A stretch of 64,000 bases of DNA from Mycetocola_A sp015752285 (GCF_015752285.1 NZ_JADOUY010000004.1:310001-374000), one strand, 5' to 3'. Counted from the stretch's first letter, positions 18,685 to 30,296 are shown. Notes: generated by a model not told the origin, from the sequence alone. Made by a program: numbers and translations.

Positions 18685-19974
18685 TCATGCCTCCACTGCC
18701 TGAGTGAGCGCCTGGTCCAGGTCGTAGATGATGTCGTCGACGTCTTCGATGCCGACGCTGAGCCGGACGACGCCCGGCAGGACCCCGGCGTCGACGAGTT
18801 GCTGCTCGGTGAGCTGCGCGTGCGTCGTCGATGCGGGGTGGATGATGAGGGTCTTGGTGTCGCCGATGTTGGCGACGTGGCTGGCGAGGTCGACGGACTC
18901 GATCAGTTTCTGGCCGACGGCCCTGCCACCCTTGACCACGAAGCTGAACACGCTGCCCGGCCCCTTCGGCAGATACTTCTTCGCCCGGTCGTGGTGTGGG
19001 TGCGACGCGAGGCCGGCCCAGTTGACGGCGTCGATCCGCGGGTCCTGCTCGAGCCATCGCGCGACGGTCGCCGCGTTGTCGACGTGGGCCTGGATCCGGT
19101 ACGACAGCGTCTCGACGCCCTGCGCCAGCTGGGCGGCCGACGTGGCCGAGAGGGCCGGACCGATGTCACGCAGCTGCTCGGCCCGGAGGCGGGTGAGGAA
19201 GGCGTACTCGCCGAAGTTGCCCGACCACTCCAGTCCGCCGTAACTCGGGACCGGCTGCCCGAACAGCGGGAACTTGTCACTGTGCCAGTCGAACCGCCCG
19301 CTCTCGACCACGACGCCGCCGAGCGTGGTGCCGTGTCCGCCGAGGAACTTCGTTGCGGAGTGTGTGACGATGTCTGCGCCCCACTCGATCGGCCGGTTGA
19401 GGTACGGAGTCGCGATGGTCGAGTCGATGACGAGAGGGATACCGTGCGCGTGAGCGACGTCGGCGAGACCAGCGATGTCGGCGATCTCCCCTGACGGGTT
19501 CGCGATGGTTTCGGCGAAGATCAGCTTGGTCTTCTCGGTGATCGCCGCCGCGTAGTCCTCAGGGTTCGCCGACTGGACGAAGGTTGTCTCGACGCCGAAC
19601 CGGCGCAGGGTGACGTCGAGCTGGGTGATCGACCCGCCGTAGAGGTTCGCCGACGCGACGATGTGGTCACCGGCCCCGACGAGGCTGGCGAAGGTGATGT
19701 ACTGCGCAGCGAGACCGGATGCCGTCGCGACGGCGCCGAGGCCACCCTCGAGGCTCGCAACCCGTTCCTCGAAACTCGCCACAGTGGGGTTCGCGAGACG
19801 GGAGTAGATGTTTCCGTACTTCTGGAGGGCGAATCGCGCGGCAGCATCCGAGGTGTCGTCGAAGACGAAGGCCGTCGACTGATAGATGGGAAGCGCTCGG
19901 GCCCCCGTCGCTGAATCAGGGATGTTGCCTGCGTGGATTGCCCGGGTGCGGAAGCCGTATTCGCGATCTGCCAT
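18685..19974 (-). CDS. metY: O-acetylhomoserine sulfhydrylase (aminocarboxypropyltransferase)
   Basis: A 429-residue PLP enzyme of the Cys/Met metabolism family. The PLP lysine is in VTHSATKFLGGHGTTLGGVV, and the start (GFRTRAIHAGNIPDSATGAR) and the YGGLEWSGNFGEYAF region are typical of MetY. It makes homocysteine from O-acetylhomoserine and sulfide in the direct sulfhydrylation route to methionine. It is the upstream gene of a pair with the CoA-binding protein. No SAM riboswitch was recognised in the 76 bases before it. Confidence 0.93.
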   Translation of the reverse strand: MADREYGFRTRAIHAGNIPDSATGARALPIYQSTAFVFDDTSDAAARFALQKYGNIYSRLANPTVASFEERVASLEGGLGAVATASGLAAQYITFASLVGAGDHIVASANLYGGSITQLDVTLRRFGVETTFVQSANPEDYAAAITEKTKLIFAETIANPSGEIADIAGLADVAHAHGIPLVIDSTIATPYLNRPIEWGADIVTHSATKFLGGHGTTLGGVVVESGRFDWHSDKFPLFGQPVPSYGGLEWSGNFGEYAFLTRLRAEQLRDIGPALSATSAAQLAQGVETLSYRIQAHVDNAATVARWLEQDPRIDAVNWAGLASHPHHDRAKKYLPKGPGSVFSFVVKGGRAVGQKLIESVDLASHVANIGDTKTLIIHPASTTHAQLTEQQLVDAGVLPGVVRLSVGIEDVDDIIYDLDQALTQAVEA

Positions 19975-20050
19975 CCCTCGAGGTTACCGGCTGTCTCGCG
20001 AGCGGGCTCTGCGCCGTCGTAACACTGTGACGCATGCTCGCGACAGGCGG

Positions 20051-21076
20051 TCAGCCTGCGATATGCACGGCGGTGAGTGCGAGTCCGGCGATGAGGATCC
20101 ACGACAGCAGTCCGACCAGCAGGGACCGCGACCCTGTGGTCAGCATCCGCCGGAGATTCACCCCGGCACCGAGGGCGAACAGCGCCATGGCGAGCAGAAC
20201 CGTCTGTAGCCCGTCTGCAGCACCGAGCACCTCGTCAGGGAGGGGGACGAATGTCCGCACCAGAATTGCGGCGATGAACCCGGCCACGAACAGGGGCACG
20301 AGAGGCGGACGCTTCGCCGTCGTCGTGACCGATCGGCGGCGTTCGACGACGGCCGCGACGGCGACGATCGGGGCGAGCATGAGCACGCGCGTGAGTTTGA
20401 CGACGAGAGCGATGGCGAGCGCGCCGGATCCGGCGAGCTGCGCGGTCGCGACGACCTGGCCGACGTCGTGGACCCCGGCGCCGACCCAGTGCCCGAATTC
20501 GATGGTGTCCAGGCCGAGCGGATGCCAGAGGGCGGGCAGCACGAAGATGGCGAGCGTTCCGCACAGGGTGACGAGCGCGATCGGTGCCGCCTGGTCGGAG
20601 TTCTTCGCCCGCACCACGCCTGCCATCGCTCCGATGGCGCTGGCGCCGCAGATGGCGAAACCGGTGGCAAGCAACAGGGGTTCGGAGCCGGGGAGACGGA
20701 ACAGTTTGCCGAGCAACCAGGTCCCGCTGAAGGCGAGGAGGACGACGGCCACCGTGCTGAAGAAGGTGACCCAGCCGAGACCGGCGACGTCGACGAGGCT
20801 GAGTTTGAGGCCGAGCAGCACGACGCCGATCCGCATCAGGCGTCGGGCGGACAGCGCGATCCCCGGGGCGAGTACGCCGTCGAGGAAGGCGCGGGTGACC
20901 GGAAGCTGCCCGACCACGATGCCGAGGATCACGCACACGGTGAGCAGTGGCACCACCGGAACGACGAGATGGATGCCGGCGGAGACTCCGACAGCTGCCG
21001 CGGCGACGAGGAGACCTGGCGTGAGCGCACGCCAGCCGCCCGGTGCTGCTGCGACGCGCGTCGGGGTCAGATCCAC
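20051..21076 (-). CDS. YeiH/UPF0324 family putative sulfate exporter
   Basis: A polytopic membrane protein of about 341 residues with roughly ten hydrophobic segments. Family features include APGIALSARRLMRIGVVLLG, CGASAIGAMAGV and FGHWVGAGVHDVGQVVATAQ. The family is annotated as putative sulfate/anion exporters; evidence for the substrate is limited. I chose GTG 21076, which overlaps the mannosyltransferase stop by ten bases; upstream frame has no membrane character and is a shadow of that gene. No strong ribosome site supports the start, so it could be off by a few codons. Confidence 0.85.
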   Translation of the reverse strand: MDLTPTRVAAAPGGWRALTPGLLVAAAAVGVSAGIHLVVPVVPLLTVCVILGIVVGQLPVTRAFLDGVLAPGIALSARRLMRIGVVLLGLKLSLVDVAGLGWVTFFSTVAVVLLAFSGTWLLGKLFRLPGSEPLLLATGFAICGASAIGAMAGVVRAKNSDQAAPIALVTLCGTLAIFVLPALWHPLGLDTIEFGHWVGAGVHDVGQVVATAQLAGSGALAIALVVKLTRVLMLAPIVAVAAVVERRRSVTTTAKRPPLVPLFVAGFIAAILVRTFVPLPDEVLGAADGLQTVLLAMALFALGAGVNLRRMLTTGSRSLLVGLLSWILIAGLALTAVHIAG

Positions 21077-22725
21077 GTCGGCAGCCAGGAGTGGAGCATC
21101 CAGAACCAGTACGGAACGGTGGTCGCCGACCACAGCGGGTACCAGAACGCGGAGAGGAGCGTCGAGGCGATGAGGAACACGAAAGTCAGACCGATCCCGC
21201 GCTCGCGCCGCCAGCGTTCGTCGGTCGGTGATCCGAGCACGATTCCGATGGTCAGGACGAGACCGAGCAGCAGGTAGGGGAGGAAGACGATCGTGTAGAA
21301 CTGAAAAACCGTTCGCTCGGTGTACAGCAGCCACGGCAGGTATCCGGCGACGATGCCCATGAGGATGAGGCCGACCCGCCATTCGCGGTACCGGGCGAGC
21401 CGGTAGACGAGGTAGAGCATCGCGGCGACGGCCGCCCACCAGATCAGGGGATTCGCGATCGACGTGATGGCCTGGGAACACGGTTCAGCGACACAGCCGT
21501 CCTCACCCGCGCCGGGGGAGGCGTACCACATGCCGGTCGGGCGGGTCATCGCGAGCCAGCCGAGCGGGTTGGCAGAATACGGGTGCGGCTGGGTGAGACC
21601 GACATGGAAGGTGTAGATCGACTGCTGATAGTGCACGAAGCTCTGCCAGGCCGGAGGCACCCAGGAGAACGCTCCCGTCCAGGCGTTCCCTGCCTGTGTG
21701 GCCCATTGCCGGTAATACGCGTTGTCAGACAGGAACCAGCTGGTCCAGGTCGCGAGGTAGACGGCGAGGGCTGGGGGGACGAACGTCAGGAAAGTTGCAG
21801 GACCCTGGGTGAGGACCGAGGAACTGCTCCACAGCCCGAGACCCAGTCGCCGCCGGGCGAGAGCATCCACGACGATGAGATACAGGCCGAACGCGGCGAG
21901 GAAGTAGAGCCCGCTCCACTTCACACCGCTGGCGAGACCGAACATCAACCCGGCGGCCAGCACCCAGGGGCGCCACCAGATCACCGGACCCCAGAGCGGT
22001 TCCGTGCCGCGCGCGCGGACGGCGGCCACCCGGTCGCCGAGGATGCGTTCGTGTCTGCTCCGGTCGAGTAACACACAGCCGAAGCCGAGCAGCGTGAAGA
22101 GCATCACCGAGTTGTCGAGCACGGCCACCCGCGACATCGCGATGGCCTGGCCGTCGATGGCGAGGAGGAAACCGGCGACGACCGCGAGGAGCGTCGACGC
22201 GAACAGCCGGCGGGCGACGAGCATGAGCACGACGACGGCGAGAGTGCCGACGATCGCCGTCGAGATCCGCCAGCCGAAACTGTCGCCGGCGCCGAACGCG
22301 GCCATCCCGATGGCGATCAGCCACTTGCCGAGTGGCGGATGCACGACATAGGACGGGTCGCTCAGGAACCCGTCGGTGTCCCCGCCGTTGAACGCGGCAT
22401 CCGCATTCTCGGGCCAAGCGGACTCGTAGCCGTTCGACCACAGCGTCCAGGCGTCCTTCACGTAGAAGGTCTCGTCGAACACGAGCGCGTGCGGGTGGCC
22501 GAGGTTCCAGACCCGCAGAATGCCCGCGAACAGGGTGACCAGGATCGGCGCGCCCCAGTACCAGGCCAGCCGGCGGCGCCTCGTCGAGAGCATCCGTCCT
22601 GCCCAGTCGTCCAGCCGCGAACCGCGTTCGACCGGTTCGACTGCGACCTCGTCGGTCGGATCGGGGGCGTCGCCCGGCTGACCGGCGACGACCTCGACGA
22701 ACGGCGCGCGATTCGGGGTGGACAC
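21067..22725 (-). CDS. Protein O-mannosyltransferase (dolichyl/polyprenyl-phosphate-mannose type, GT39)
   Basis: A 552-residue multi-pass membrane enzyme. After a 50-residue cytoplasmic tail and the first helix comes the acidic catalytic motif LVFDETFYVKDAW (Asp84-Glu85), as in Pmt proteins, then the HPPLGKWLIAIGMAAFG loop and a C-terminal four-helix PMT domain (YTERTVFQFYTIVFLPYLLL). It transfers mannose from a polyprenyl-phosphate donor to Ser/Thr of secreted proteins, as shown for actinobacterial homologues. It is divergent from rsmI, a neighbour it has in many actinobacteria. Confidence 0.93.
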   Translation of the reverse strand: MSTPNRAPFVEVVAGQPGDAPDPTDEVAVEPVERGSRLDDWAGRMLSTRRRRLAWYWGAPILVTLFAGILRVWNLGHPHALVFDETFYVKDAWTLWSNGYESAWPENADAAFNGGDTDGFLSDPSYVVHPPLGKWLIAIGMAAFGAGDSFGWRISTAIVGTLAVVVLMLVARRLFASTLLAVVAGFLLAIDGQAIAMSRVAVLDNSVMLFTLLGFGCVLLDRSRHERILGDRVAAVRARGTEPLWGPVIWWRPWVLAAGLMFGLASGVKWSGLYFLAAFGLYLIVVDALARRRLGLGLWSSSSVLTQGPATFLTFVPPALAVYLATWTSWFLSDNAYYRQWATQAGNAWTGAFSWVPPAWQSFVHYQQSIYTFHVGLTQPHPYSANPLGWLAMTRPTGMWYASPGAGEDGCVAEPCSQAITSIANPLIWWAAVAAMLYLVYRLARYREWRVGLILMGIVAGYLPWLLYTERTVFQFYTIVFLPYLLLGLVLTIGIVLGSPTDERWRRERGIGLTFVFLIASTLLSAFWYPLWSATTVPYWFWMLHSWLPTWI

Positions 22726-22784
22726 CCTGCAATGCTAACCACCGGTGCGGCTCCGCCGAACGGGCGGGATGGGAGACTGGAGCC

Positions 22785-23603
22785 ATGATCATCCTCGCAG
22801 CGACCCCGATCGGCAACCTCGGCGACGCGTCGAAACGCCTCGTCGACGCGCTCAGCACCGCGGAGGTCGTCGCCGCAGAAGACACCCGCACGACGGTGAA
22901 GCTCCTCAAAGGGCTCGGCATCGCGCACAAGCCCCGGCTGGTGAGCCTGCATGAGCACAACGAACGCGAGAAATCTGCCGAACTCATCGAGCTCGCGCGG
23001 GAGAGCGACCTGCTCGTGCTCAGCGATGCGGGAATGCCGACCGTCTCCGATCCGGGCTACCACCTCGTCGTCGCCGCCGTCGCTGCCGGCGTCGGCGTCA
23101 CCGTCATTCCCGGTCCGAGCGCGGTCATCACGGCGCTCGCCGTCTCCGGGCTGCCGACCGACCGCTTCACCTTCGAGGGGTTCCTGCCGCGCAAGCACGG
23201 GGACCGGGTACAGGCGCTGCGGCTGCTCGAACATGAAAGACGCACGATGGTCTTCTTCGAGTCGCCGAACCGACTGGCCGCCTCGCTCGCCGATGCGGCA
23301 TCCGTTTTCGGCGCCAACCGGCGCGTGGTCGTCTGCCGTGAGCTCACCAAGATGTTCGAAGAGGTCAAGCGCGGGACCGCGACGGAGCTGGCCGAATGGG
23401 CCGAGGCCGGGGTGCGTGGCGAGATCTGCGTCGTCGTTGCCGGAGCGGAGAAGCGCGAGTTCGACCTGCATGACGGCGTCGTCCAGGTGCTCGAACTCGT
23501 CACGGCGGGGGAGCGGCTGAAGGATGCCACGGCGCAGGTCGCCGAAGCGACCGGGTTGAGCCGTCGTGAGCTGTACCAGGCCGCCCTCGCGGTCAAGAAC
23601 TGA
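22785..23603 (+). CDS. rsmI: 16S rRNA (cytidine1402-2'-O)-methyltransferase
   Basis: A 272-residue tetrapyrrole-methylase-fold enzyme. The start IILAATPIGNLGDAS, the AAEDTRTTVKLLKGLGI segment, LSDAGMPTVSDPGY and IPGPSAVITALAVSGLPTDR are diagnostic of RsmI. It methylates the 2'-OH of C1402 in the ribosomal decoding centre using SAM. It is the first gene of the conserved run rsmI, metG, tatD, rsmA, ispE. Confidence 0.95.
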   Translation: MIILAATPIGNLGDASKRLVDALSTAEVVAAEDTRTTVKLLKGLGIAHKPRLVSLHEHNEREKSAELIELARESDLLVLSDAGMPTVSDPGYHLVVAAVAAGVGVTVIPGPSAVITALAVSGLPTDRFTFEGFLPRKHGDRVQALRLLEHERRTMVFFESPNRLAASLADAASVFGANRRVVVCRELTKMFEEVKRGTATELAEWAEAGVRGEICVVVAGAEKREFDLHDGVVQVLELVTAGERLKDATAQVAEATGLSRRELYQAALAVKN

Positions 23604-23708
23604 CGCGAGTTGCGGGGTTTGCGGGGTCGCAGCGTCCCGTCACCCCCTCAAACCCAGTAACTCGGGCGGGGGCGTAACCCATCAGAGTCCGGCCATAGGA
23701 TTGTTCCC

Positions 23709-25289
23709 ATGGCCAGCGGCAAATCCTTCTACATCACCACGCCCATCTTCTATGTGAACGATGCGCCCCACATCGGCCATGCCTACACCGAGGTCGCTGC
23801 AGACGTTCTCGCACGCTGGCACCGCCAGGCGGGCGACGACACCTGGTCGCTGACCGGCACGGACGAGCACGGCGAAAAGATCCTCCGCACCGCCACAGCG
23901 AACGGCACGACGCCGAAGGAATGGGCGGACAAGCTCGTCCACGAAGCGTGGAAACCGCTGCTCAAGACCATCAACATTCAGAACGACGACTTCATCCGCA
24001 CCACGGACGAACGCCACGAGACCAACGTTCAGCTGTTCCTCCAGCGCTTGTACGACGCCGGGTACATCTACTCCGGCGAGTACGAGGCCCTCTACTGCGT
24101 CGGTTGTGAAGAATTCAAGCCGCAGTCCGAGATCGTCGACGGCACCGGTCCGTTCAAGGGTCAGAAGGTGTGCGCGATCCACTCCAAGCCGCTCGAACTG
24201 CTGCGCGAGAAGAATTACTTCTTCCGGATGAGTGACTTCACCGAGCGCCTGCTCGCCCTGTACGAGGAGCGTCCGGACTTCGTCCAGCCCGAGTCCGCGC
24301 GCAACGAAGTCATCCAGTTCGTCCGTCAGGGACTCAGCGACCTGTCGATCTCGCGATCGAGTTTCGACTGGGGCGTCAAGGTTCCGTGGGACGACTCCCA
24401 CGTCGTCTACGTCTGGTTCGACGCGCTGCTCAACTACGTCACCGCCGTCGGTTACGGCCAGGATGAGGAAGAGTTCGCCCGTCGCTGGCCTGCGACCCAC
24501 ATCGTCGGGAAAGACATCCTCCGGTTCCACGCCGTCATCTGGCCGGCGATGCTCATGGCCGCAGGACTCGATGTTCCGAAACAGGTCTTCGGGCACGGCT
24601 GGCTCCTCGTCGGTGGCGAGAAGATGTCGAAGTCGAAGCTCACCGGAATCGCGCCAACCGAGATCACCGACACATTCGGGACGGATGCCTTCCGGTACTA
24701 CTTCATGCGCGCGATCGCCTTCGGACAGGACGGCTCGTTCAGCTGGGAGGACCTGTCCGCCCGGTACCAGGCCGAGCTGGCGAACGGTTTCGGCAACCTC
24801 GCTTCACGCGTCGTCGCCATGGTGGCCAGGTACTTCGACGGTGTCGTTCCCGCAGAGACCGACCCGCTCGAGGCCGACCTGGCCATCCGTGCCGTCGTGG
24901 CCGAGGCATCCGCTCACGCGGACGCTGCCATCGACAAGCTCGCCATCCACGACGCCCTCGCGTCGATCTGGACGATCGTCGACGAGCTGAACGGCTACAT
25001 CACCGACCAGGAGCCGTGGGCTCTCTCGAAGGACGACGCCCACCGTGACCGTCTCGGCACCGTGCTCTACACGGCCCTCGAAGGGTTGCGCGCCCTCGCG
25101 GTGCTCCTGTCCCCGGTTCTGCCCGAGGCGACAGCACGGCTGTGGACGTCGCTGGGAGCGACAGTTACCCTCGGCGAGCTCGACGCTCAGCCGCTCCGCG
25201 AGGCAGGCACGTGGGGCCAGCTTTCCGCCGGGATCACGGTCTCGCCGCTCGAGGCCCTGTTCCCGCGGATCGAGAGCACGGTCGCCTGA
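23709..25289 (+). CDS. metG: Methionyl-tRNA synthetase
   Basis: A 526-residue class I synthetase. The HIGH motif is at 21-24 and KMSKS at 305-309 (EKMSKSKLTG). A zinc-knuckle region carries YCVGCEEF and a later CAIH. The protein ends after the anticodon-binding helical domain and lacks the optional C-terminal tRNA-binding domain, as in other actinobacteria. About 105 bases of non-coding sequence with GC-rich inverted segments separate it from rsmI. Confidence 0.96.
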   Translation: MASGKSFYITTPIFYVNDAPHIGHAYTEVAADVLARWHRQAGDDTWSLTGTDEHGEKILRTATANGTTPKEWADKLVHEAWKPLLKTINIQNDDFIRTTDERHETNVQLFLQRLYDAGYIYSGEYEALYCVGCEEFKPQSEIVDGTGPFKGQKVCAIHSKPLELLREKNYFFRMSDFTERLLALYEERPDFVQPESARNEVIQFVRQGLSDLSISRSSFDWGVKVPWDDSHVVYVWFDALLNYVTAVGYGQDEEEFARRWPATHIVGKDILRFHAVIWPAMLMAAGLDVPKQVFGHGWLLVGGEKMSKSKLTGIAPTEITDTFGTDAFRYYFMRAIAFGQDGSFSWEDLSARYQAELANGFGNLASRVVAMVARYFDGVVPAETDPLEADLAIRAVVAEASAHADAAIDKLAIHDALASIWTIVDELNGYITDQEPWALSKDDAHRDRLGTVLYTALEGLRALAVLLSPVLPEATARLWTSLGATVTLGELDAQPLREAGTWGQLSAGITVSPLEALFPRIESTVA

Positions 25290-25346
25290 CCCGAGCAGCA
25301 CTGGCGGGGCCGTCCCCGTCCGGCAAAGTGGGGTACCGTCGAAGCC

Positions 25347-26282
25347 ATGACTGATTCCGGTTCGACGCGCACGGAGCTCAGCTACCCTCCGCTTCCTGAA
25401 GCGCTGCTGGTGCCGGTGTACGACAACCACACGCACCTCGACCCCGCCGTCTCCTCCGGGCGCCCTGTCGCCGACGATGCGCTCGGCTACCGCGAGCAGC
25501 TGGATCGGGCGTCGAGCGTCGGAGTGCGCGGGATCGTCCAGGTGGGCACCGACGTCGAGAGTTCGATCTGGAGCGCCGAGACCGCCGCGATCGAACCACG
25601 GATGCTCGCCGCCGTCGCGATCCACCCGAACGAGACGCCCAGGCTCGACGCCGACGGAACACTCGACGCCGCGCTCGCCGTGATCGACGAGCTGGCATCC
25701 CGGCCCCGGGTGCGGGCCATCGGCGAGACAGGGCTCGATTTCTATCGCACCGGCCCGGATGGCCGCGAGGCACAACAACGGTCCTTCGAGGCCCACATCG
25801 CCATGGCCAAGGCACATCACCTCGCGCTGCAGATCCACGACCGTGACGCTCACGCCGAGGTCCTGGAGACGCTGCGTCGGGTGGGCGCCCCCGAACGCAC
25901 CGTGTTCCACTGTTTCTCCGGCGACGCCGAGCTGGCCCGCGAGTGCGCGGAGAACGGCTGGTTCATGTCCTTCGCCGGTACGGCCACGTTCAAGAATGCG
26001 CAGAACCTCAGGGATGCGCTCGATGTCGCGCCACGGAGTCTGCTCCTCGTCGAAACGGATGCGCCATACCTCACCCCGATGCCCTACCGTGGCCGGCCGA
26101 ACGCCCCATATCTGCTGCCGCACACCGTCCGCGCGATCGCCGCCCACGTCGGCACCGATCCGTCGATGCTCGCCGCCCAGATCTCGTCGAACACGGAGTA
26201 CGTCTACGGCCACTGGGACGATGAACCGGTGACCTCGCAAACCGACCCGTACGACACCCCCACCCAGAAGGACGGCGAATGA
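25347..26282 (+). CDS. TatD-family metal-dependent deoxyribonuclease
   Basis: A 311-residue amidohydrolase-fold protein. Metal ligands are visible in VYDNHTHLD, the GETGLDFYR glutamate, LQIHDRDAH, VFHCFSGD and LVETDAPYLTP. TatD enzymes are 3'-5' DNA/RNA exonucleases acting in DNA repair and RNA turnover. The gene overlaps rsmA by four bases (ATGA). The 25-residue N-terminal extension and the acidic tail are common in actinobacterial versions. Confidence 0.93.
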   Translation: MTDSGSTRTELSYPPLPEALLVPVYDNHTHLDPAVSSGRPVADDALGYREQLDRASSVGVRGIVQVGTDVESSIWSAETAAIEPRMLAAVAIHPNETPRLDADGTLDAALAVIDELASRPRVRAIGETGLDFYRTGPDGREAQQRSFEAHIAMAKAHHLALQIHDRDAHAEVLETLRRVGAPERTVFHCFSGDAELARECAENGWFMSFAGTATFKNAQNLRDALDVAPRSLLLVETDAPYLTPMPYRGRPNAPYLLPHTVRAIAAHVGTDPSMLAAQISSNTEYVYGHWDDEPVTSQTDPYDTPTQKDGE

Positions 26283-27118
26283 GTCTGCTCGGCCCCGCAG
26301 AGATCCGTGACCTCGCCGAAATGCTCGACGTGCAGCCCACGAAGAAGCTCGGCCAGAACTTCGTCGTCGACGCGAACACGGTCCGTCGGATCGTCAAGGT
26401 CGCAAAGGTGGCCGCTGGTGAGCACGTCGTCGAGGTCGGCCCCGGTCTCGGCTCGCTGACTCTGGGACTTCTCGCCGCAGGAGCGAGCGTCGTCGCCGTC
26501 GAGATCGATCACCGCCTCGCCGATCAACTGCCCAGGACCGTCGAGCTCCTGCAGCCGGGAGCGCCGCTCACCGTGGTCAGCGCAGATGCCATGCGCATCA
26601 CCGATCTCCCCGGCGACCCGACTCGGCTCGTCGCGAACCTGCCGTACAACATCTCGGTGCCGGTGTTGCTGCACCTCCTTGAGCACTTCGAATCGATCCG
26701 CGCAGGCGTTGTCATGGTGCAGGCGGAGGTCGGTCACCGGCTCGCCGCAGAACCGGGTTCGAAGATCTACGGCAGCCCGAGCGTCAAGGCCAGCTGGTAC
26801 GGTGCCTGGCGAACAGCGGGCACCGTCAGTCGGCAGGTCTTCTGGCCCGTCCCGAATGTCGACTCCGTGCTGGTCGGGTTCGACCGTCGTGACGACGCGA
26901 TCGGTACCGAAGACGAGCGTGTCACCACCTTCGGCATCGTCGACGCTGCATTCCAGCAACGACGCAAGATGCTCCGGCAGTCGCTTGGCCAGCTCCTCGG
27001 TGGCTCTGCTGCCGCGACGGACGCCATGACCGCTGCGGGGATTGCCCCGACGGCACGCGGTGAGGAACTCACCGTCCACGACTTCCTCGCGATCGCACGT
27101 GAGGTGGCGAAGCGCTGA
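26279..27118 (+). CDS. rsmA: 16S rRNA dimethyladenosine transferase (RsmA/KsgA)
   Basis: A 279-residue SAM-dependent methyltransferase. The start includes KKLGQNFVVDANTVRRIV, the SAM loop is VEVGPGLGSLTLGLLAAGA, and the catalytic NLPY motif is at about 120-123. It dimethylates A1518 and A1519 of 16S rRNA during small-subunit assembly. It is coupled to tatD by overlap and followed by ispE. Confidence 0.96.
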   Translation: MSLLGPAEIRDLAEMLDVQPTKKLGQNFVVDANTVRRIVKVAKVAAGEHVVEVGPGLGSLTLGLLAAGASVVAVEIDHRLADQLPRTVELLQPGAPLTVVSADAMRITDLPGDPTRLVANLPYNISVPVLLHLLEHFESIRAGVVMVQAEVGHRLAAEPGSKIYGSPSVKASWYGAWRTAGTVSRQVFWPVPNVDSVLVGFDRRDDAIGTEDERVTTFGIVDAAFQQRRKMLRQSLGQLLGGSAAATDAMTAAGIAPTARGEELTVHDFLAIAREVAKR

Positions 27119-27153
27119 ACGCCCGGTCAGCCGCGCTGCGTTAGGTTGGAATC

Positions 27154-28089
27154 ATGACCGCTTCCGAGGCCCAGACGTTCGCACACGCACGGGCTCCCGG
27201 GAAGATCAATGTCTTCCTCGCGGTCGGCGAACTCATGGATGACGGCTACCACGACCTCGCAACGGCCTACCAGGCGGTCTCGCTCTACGAAGACGTTCGC
27301 GCGTATCCTGCGACCGATTTTTCTGTCTCGTTTTCCGGCCCGATCGACACCTCATCTCTCGCCGTCGACGGCAGCAACCTCGCCATCAAGGCGGCCAGGC
27401 TGCTCGCCCGCAAGACCGGTCATCGGGGAGGAGTGCGCCTCGAGGTTGAGAAACGCGTGCCCATCGCTGGTGGAATGGGTGGCGGTTCGGCAGACGCCGC
27501 AGCCAGTCTGCTCGCCTGCGACGCTCTGTGGGGCACCGAAGTGTCACGCGACGAGCTGCTCACCCTGGCAGCGAAACTCGGGGCCGACGTGCCGTTCGCT
27601 CTGGCAGGCGGCACGGCCATCGGCACGGGCAGGGGCGACCGTCTCAGCCCCGCGCTCGCGAAGGGCACGTTCCACTGGGTGCTCGCCGTCGCCGAGTTCG
27701 GGATGTCGACTCCGGATGTCTATCGCGCCCTCGACGCCCATCGTGAACGGCATGCGCAGGACATCTTCCCGGCACAGGCCCAGCCCACTGTCGACGCGGA
27801 GGTTCTTCAGGCCCTTCGCGCCGGCGACGCCAGACAGCTCGCCGAGGCCATGCACAACGACCTCCAGGCGGCGGCACTGCACCTCGCACCGGGGCTCGGC
27901 ACGATCCTCGAACTCGGTGAGCAGATGGGTGCACTCGCTGGCATCGTCTCCGGATCAGGACCGACAGTGGCCTTCCTCGCCCCCGATGCCGACACCGCCC
28001 TCGAACTCCAGGTCGGACTCAGTGCATCGCGGCTGAAGGTGCTTCGCGTCACCGGTCCTGTCCACGGCGCCCGTCTGCTGCACGACTAG
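27154..28089 (+). CDS. ispE: 4-diphosphocytidyl-2-C-methyl-D-erythritol kinase
   Basis: A 311-residue GHMP kinase of the MEP isoprenoid pathway. The start ARAPGKINVFLAVG, the ATP loop PIAGGMGGGSADAAASLLA and the C-terminal GIVSGSGPTVAFLA motif are all present. It phosphorylates the 2-hydroxyl of CDP-methylerythritol. It lies 35 bases after rsmA in the same orientation and is probably in the same transcript. Confidence 0.95.
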   Translation: MTASEAQTFAHARAPGKINVFLAVGELMDDGYHDLATAYQAVSLYEDVRAYPATDFSVSFSGPIDTSSLAVDGSNLAIKAARLLARKTGHRGGVRLEVEKRVPIAGGMGGGSADAAASLLACDALWGTEVSRDELLTLAAKLGADVPFALAGGTAIGTGRGDRLSPALAKGTFHWVLAVAEFGMSTPDVYRALDAHRERHAQDIFPAQAQPTVDAEVLQALRAGDARQLAEAMHNDLQAAALHLAPGLGTILELGEQMGALAGIVSGSGPTVAFLAPDADTALELQVGLSASRLKVLRVTGPVHGARLLHD

Positions 28090-28129
28090 CGTGTCAGGCG
28101 GCGTGACCGTCGGCGCTTAGTCTTGAGGG

Positions 28130-29944
<1,815 letters not shown>

Positions 29945-30006
29945 GGCGGCCGCGCGGGGCTCGGCCACCTCTCACCTCGGCGTTCACCTCAAGGTTTCAC
30001 CTCAAG

Positions 30007-30050
30007 AAAAAAGCCGGCCTCCACGTTTTCACGTGAAGGCCGGCTTTTCA
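30007..30050. terminator. Strong bidirectional terminator
   Basis: AAAAGCCGGCCT (30009-30020) pairs with AGGCCGGCTTTT (30037-30048), with an inner CACGT/ACGTG stem. It has A and T runs at both ends, so it can stop transcripts of the ABC-F gene from the left and cspA from the right. Confidence 0.9.
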
Positions 30051-30092
30051 AGAATTACAGGTCAGCCGAAGCCGACGACGTAATCGTTGTGG

Positions 30093-30296
30093 TTACAGCG
30101 GGCGGATGTTCTCAGCCTGCAGGCCCTTGGGGCCCGTTGCGGTTTCGAATTCAACCTTCTGGTTCTCTTCGAGCGAGCGGAAGCCGCTGGAAGCGATGGC
30201 CGAGAAGTGCGCGAACACGTCGGCGCTTCCGTCGTCCGGAGCGATGAATCCGAAGCCTTTTTCTGCGTTAAACCACTTGACGGTTCCTGTTGCCAT
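30093..30296 (-). CDS. cspA: Cold-shock protein (CspA family)
   Basis: A 67-residue nucleic-acid-binding OB-fold protein. RNP1 KGFGFI is at 13-18 and RNP2 VFAHF at 27-31; the ends (ATGTVKWFNAEKG and QAENIRPL) are typical. It melts RNA secondary structure and may act as an RNA chaperone at low temperature. Its ribosome site is AAGGAGA on the minus strand. A promoter about 150 bases upstream leaves a long structured leader, as in other csp genes. Confidence 0.96.
   Translation of the reverse strand: MATGTVKWFNAEKGFGFIAPDDGSADVFAHFSAIASSGFRSLEENQKVEFETATGPKGLQAENIRPL

Noticed and set aside
24804..26240. Long antisense open frames, for example opposite metG/tatD and opposite 13600-14925
   Set aside because: They are by-products of GC-rich third positions; they lack family similarity and ribosome sites and lie opposite well-supported genes.
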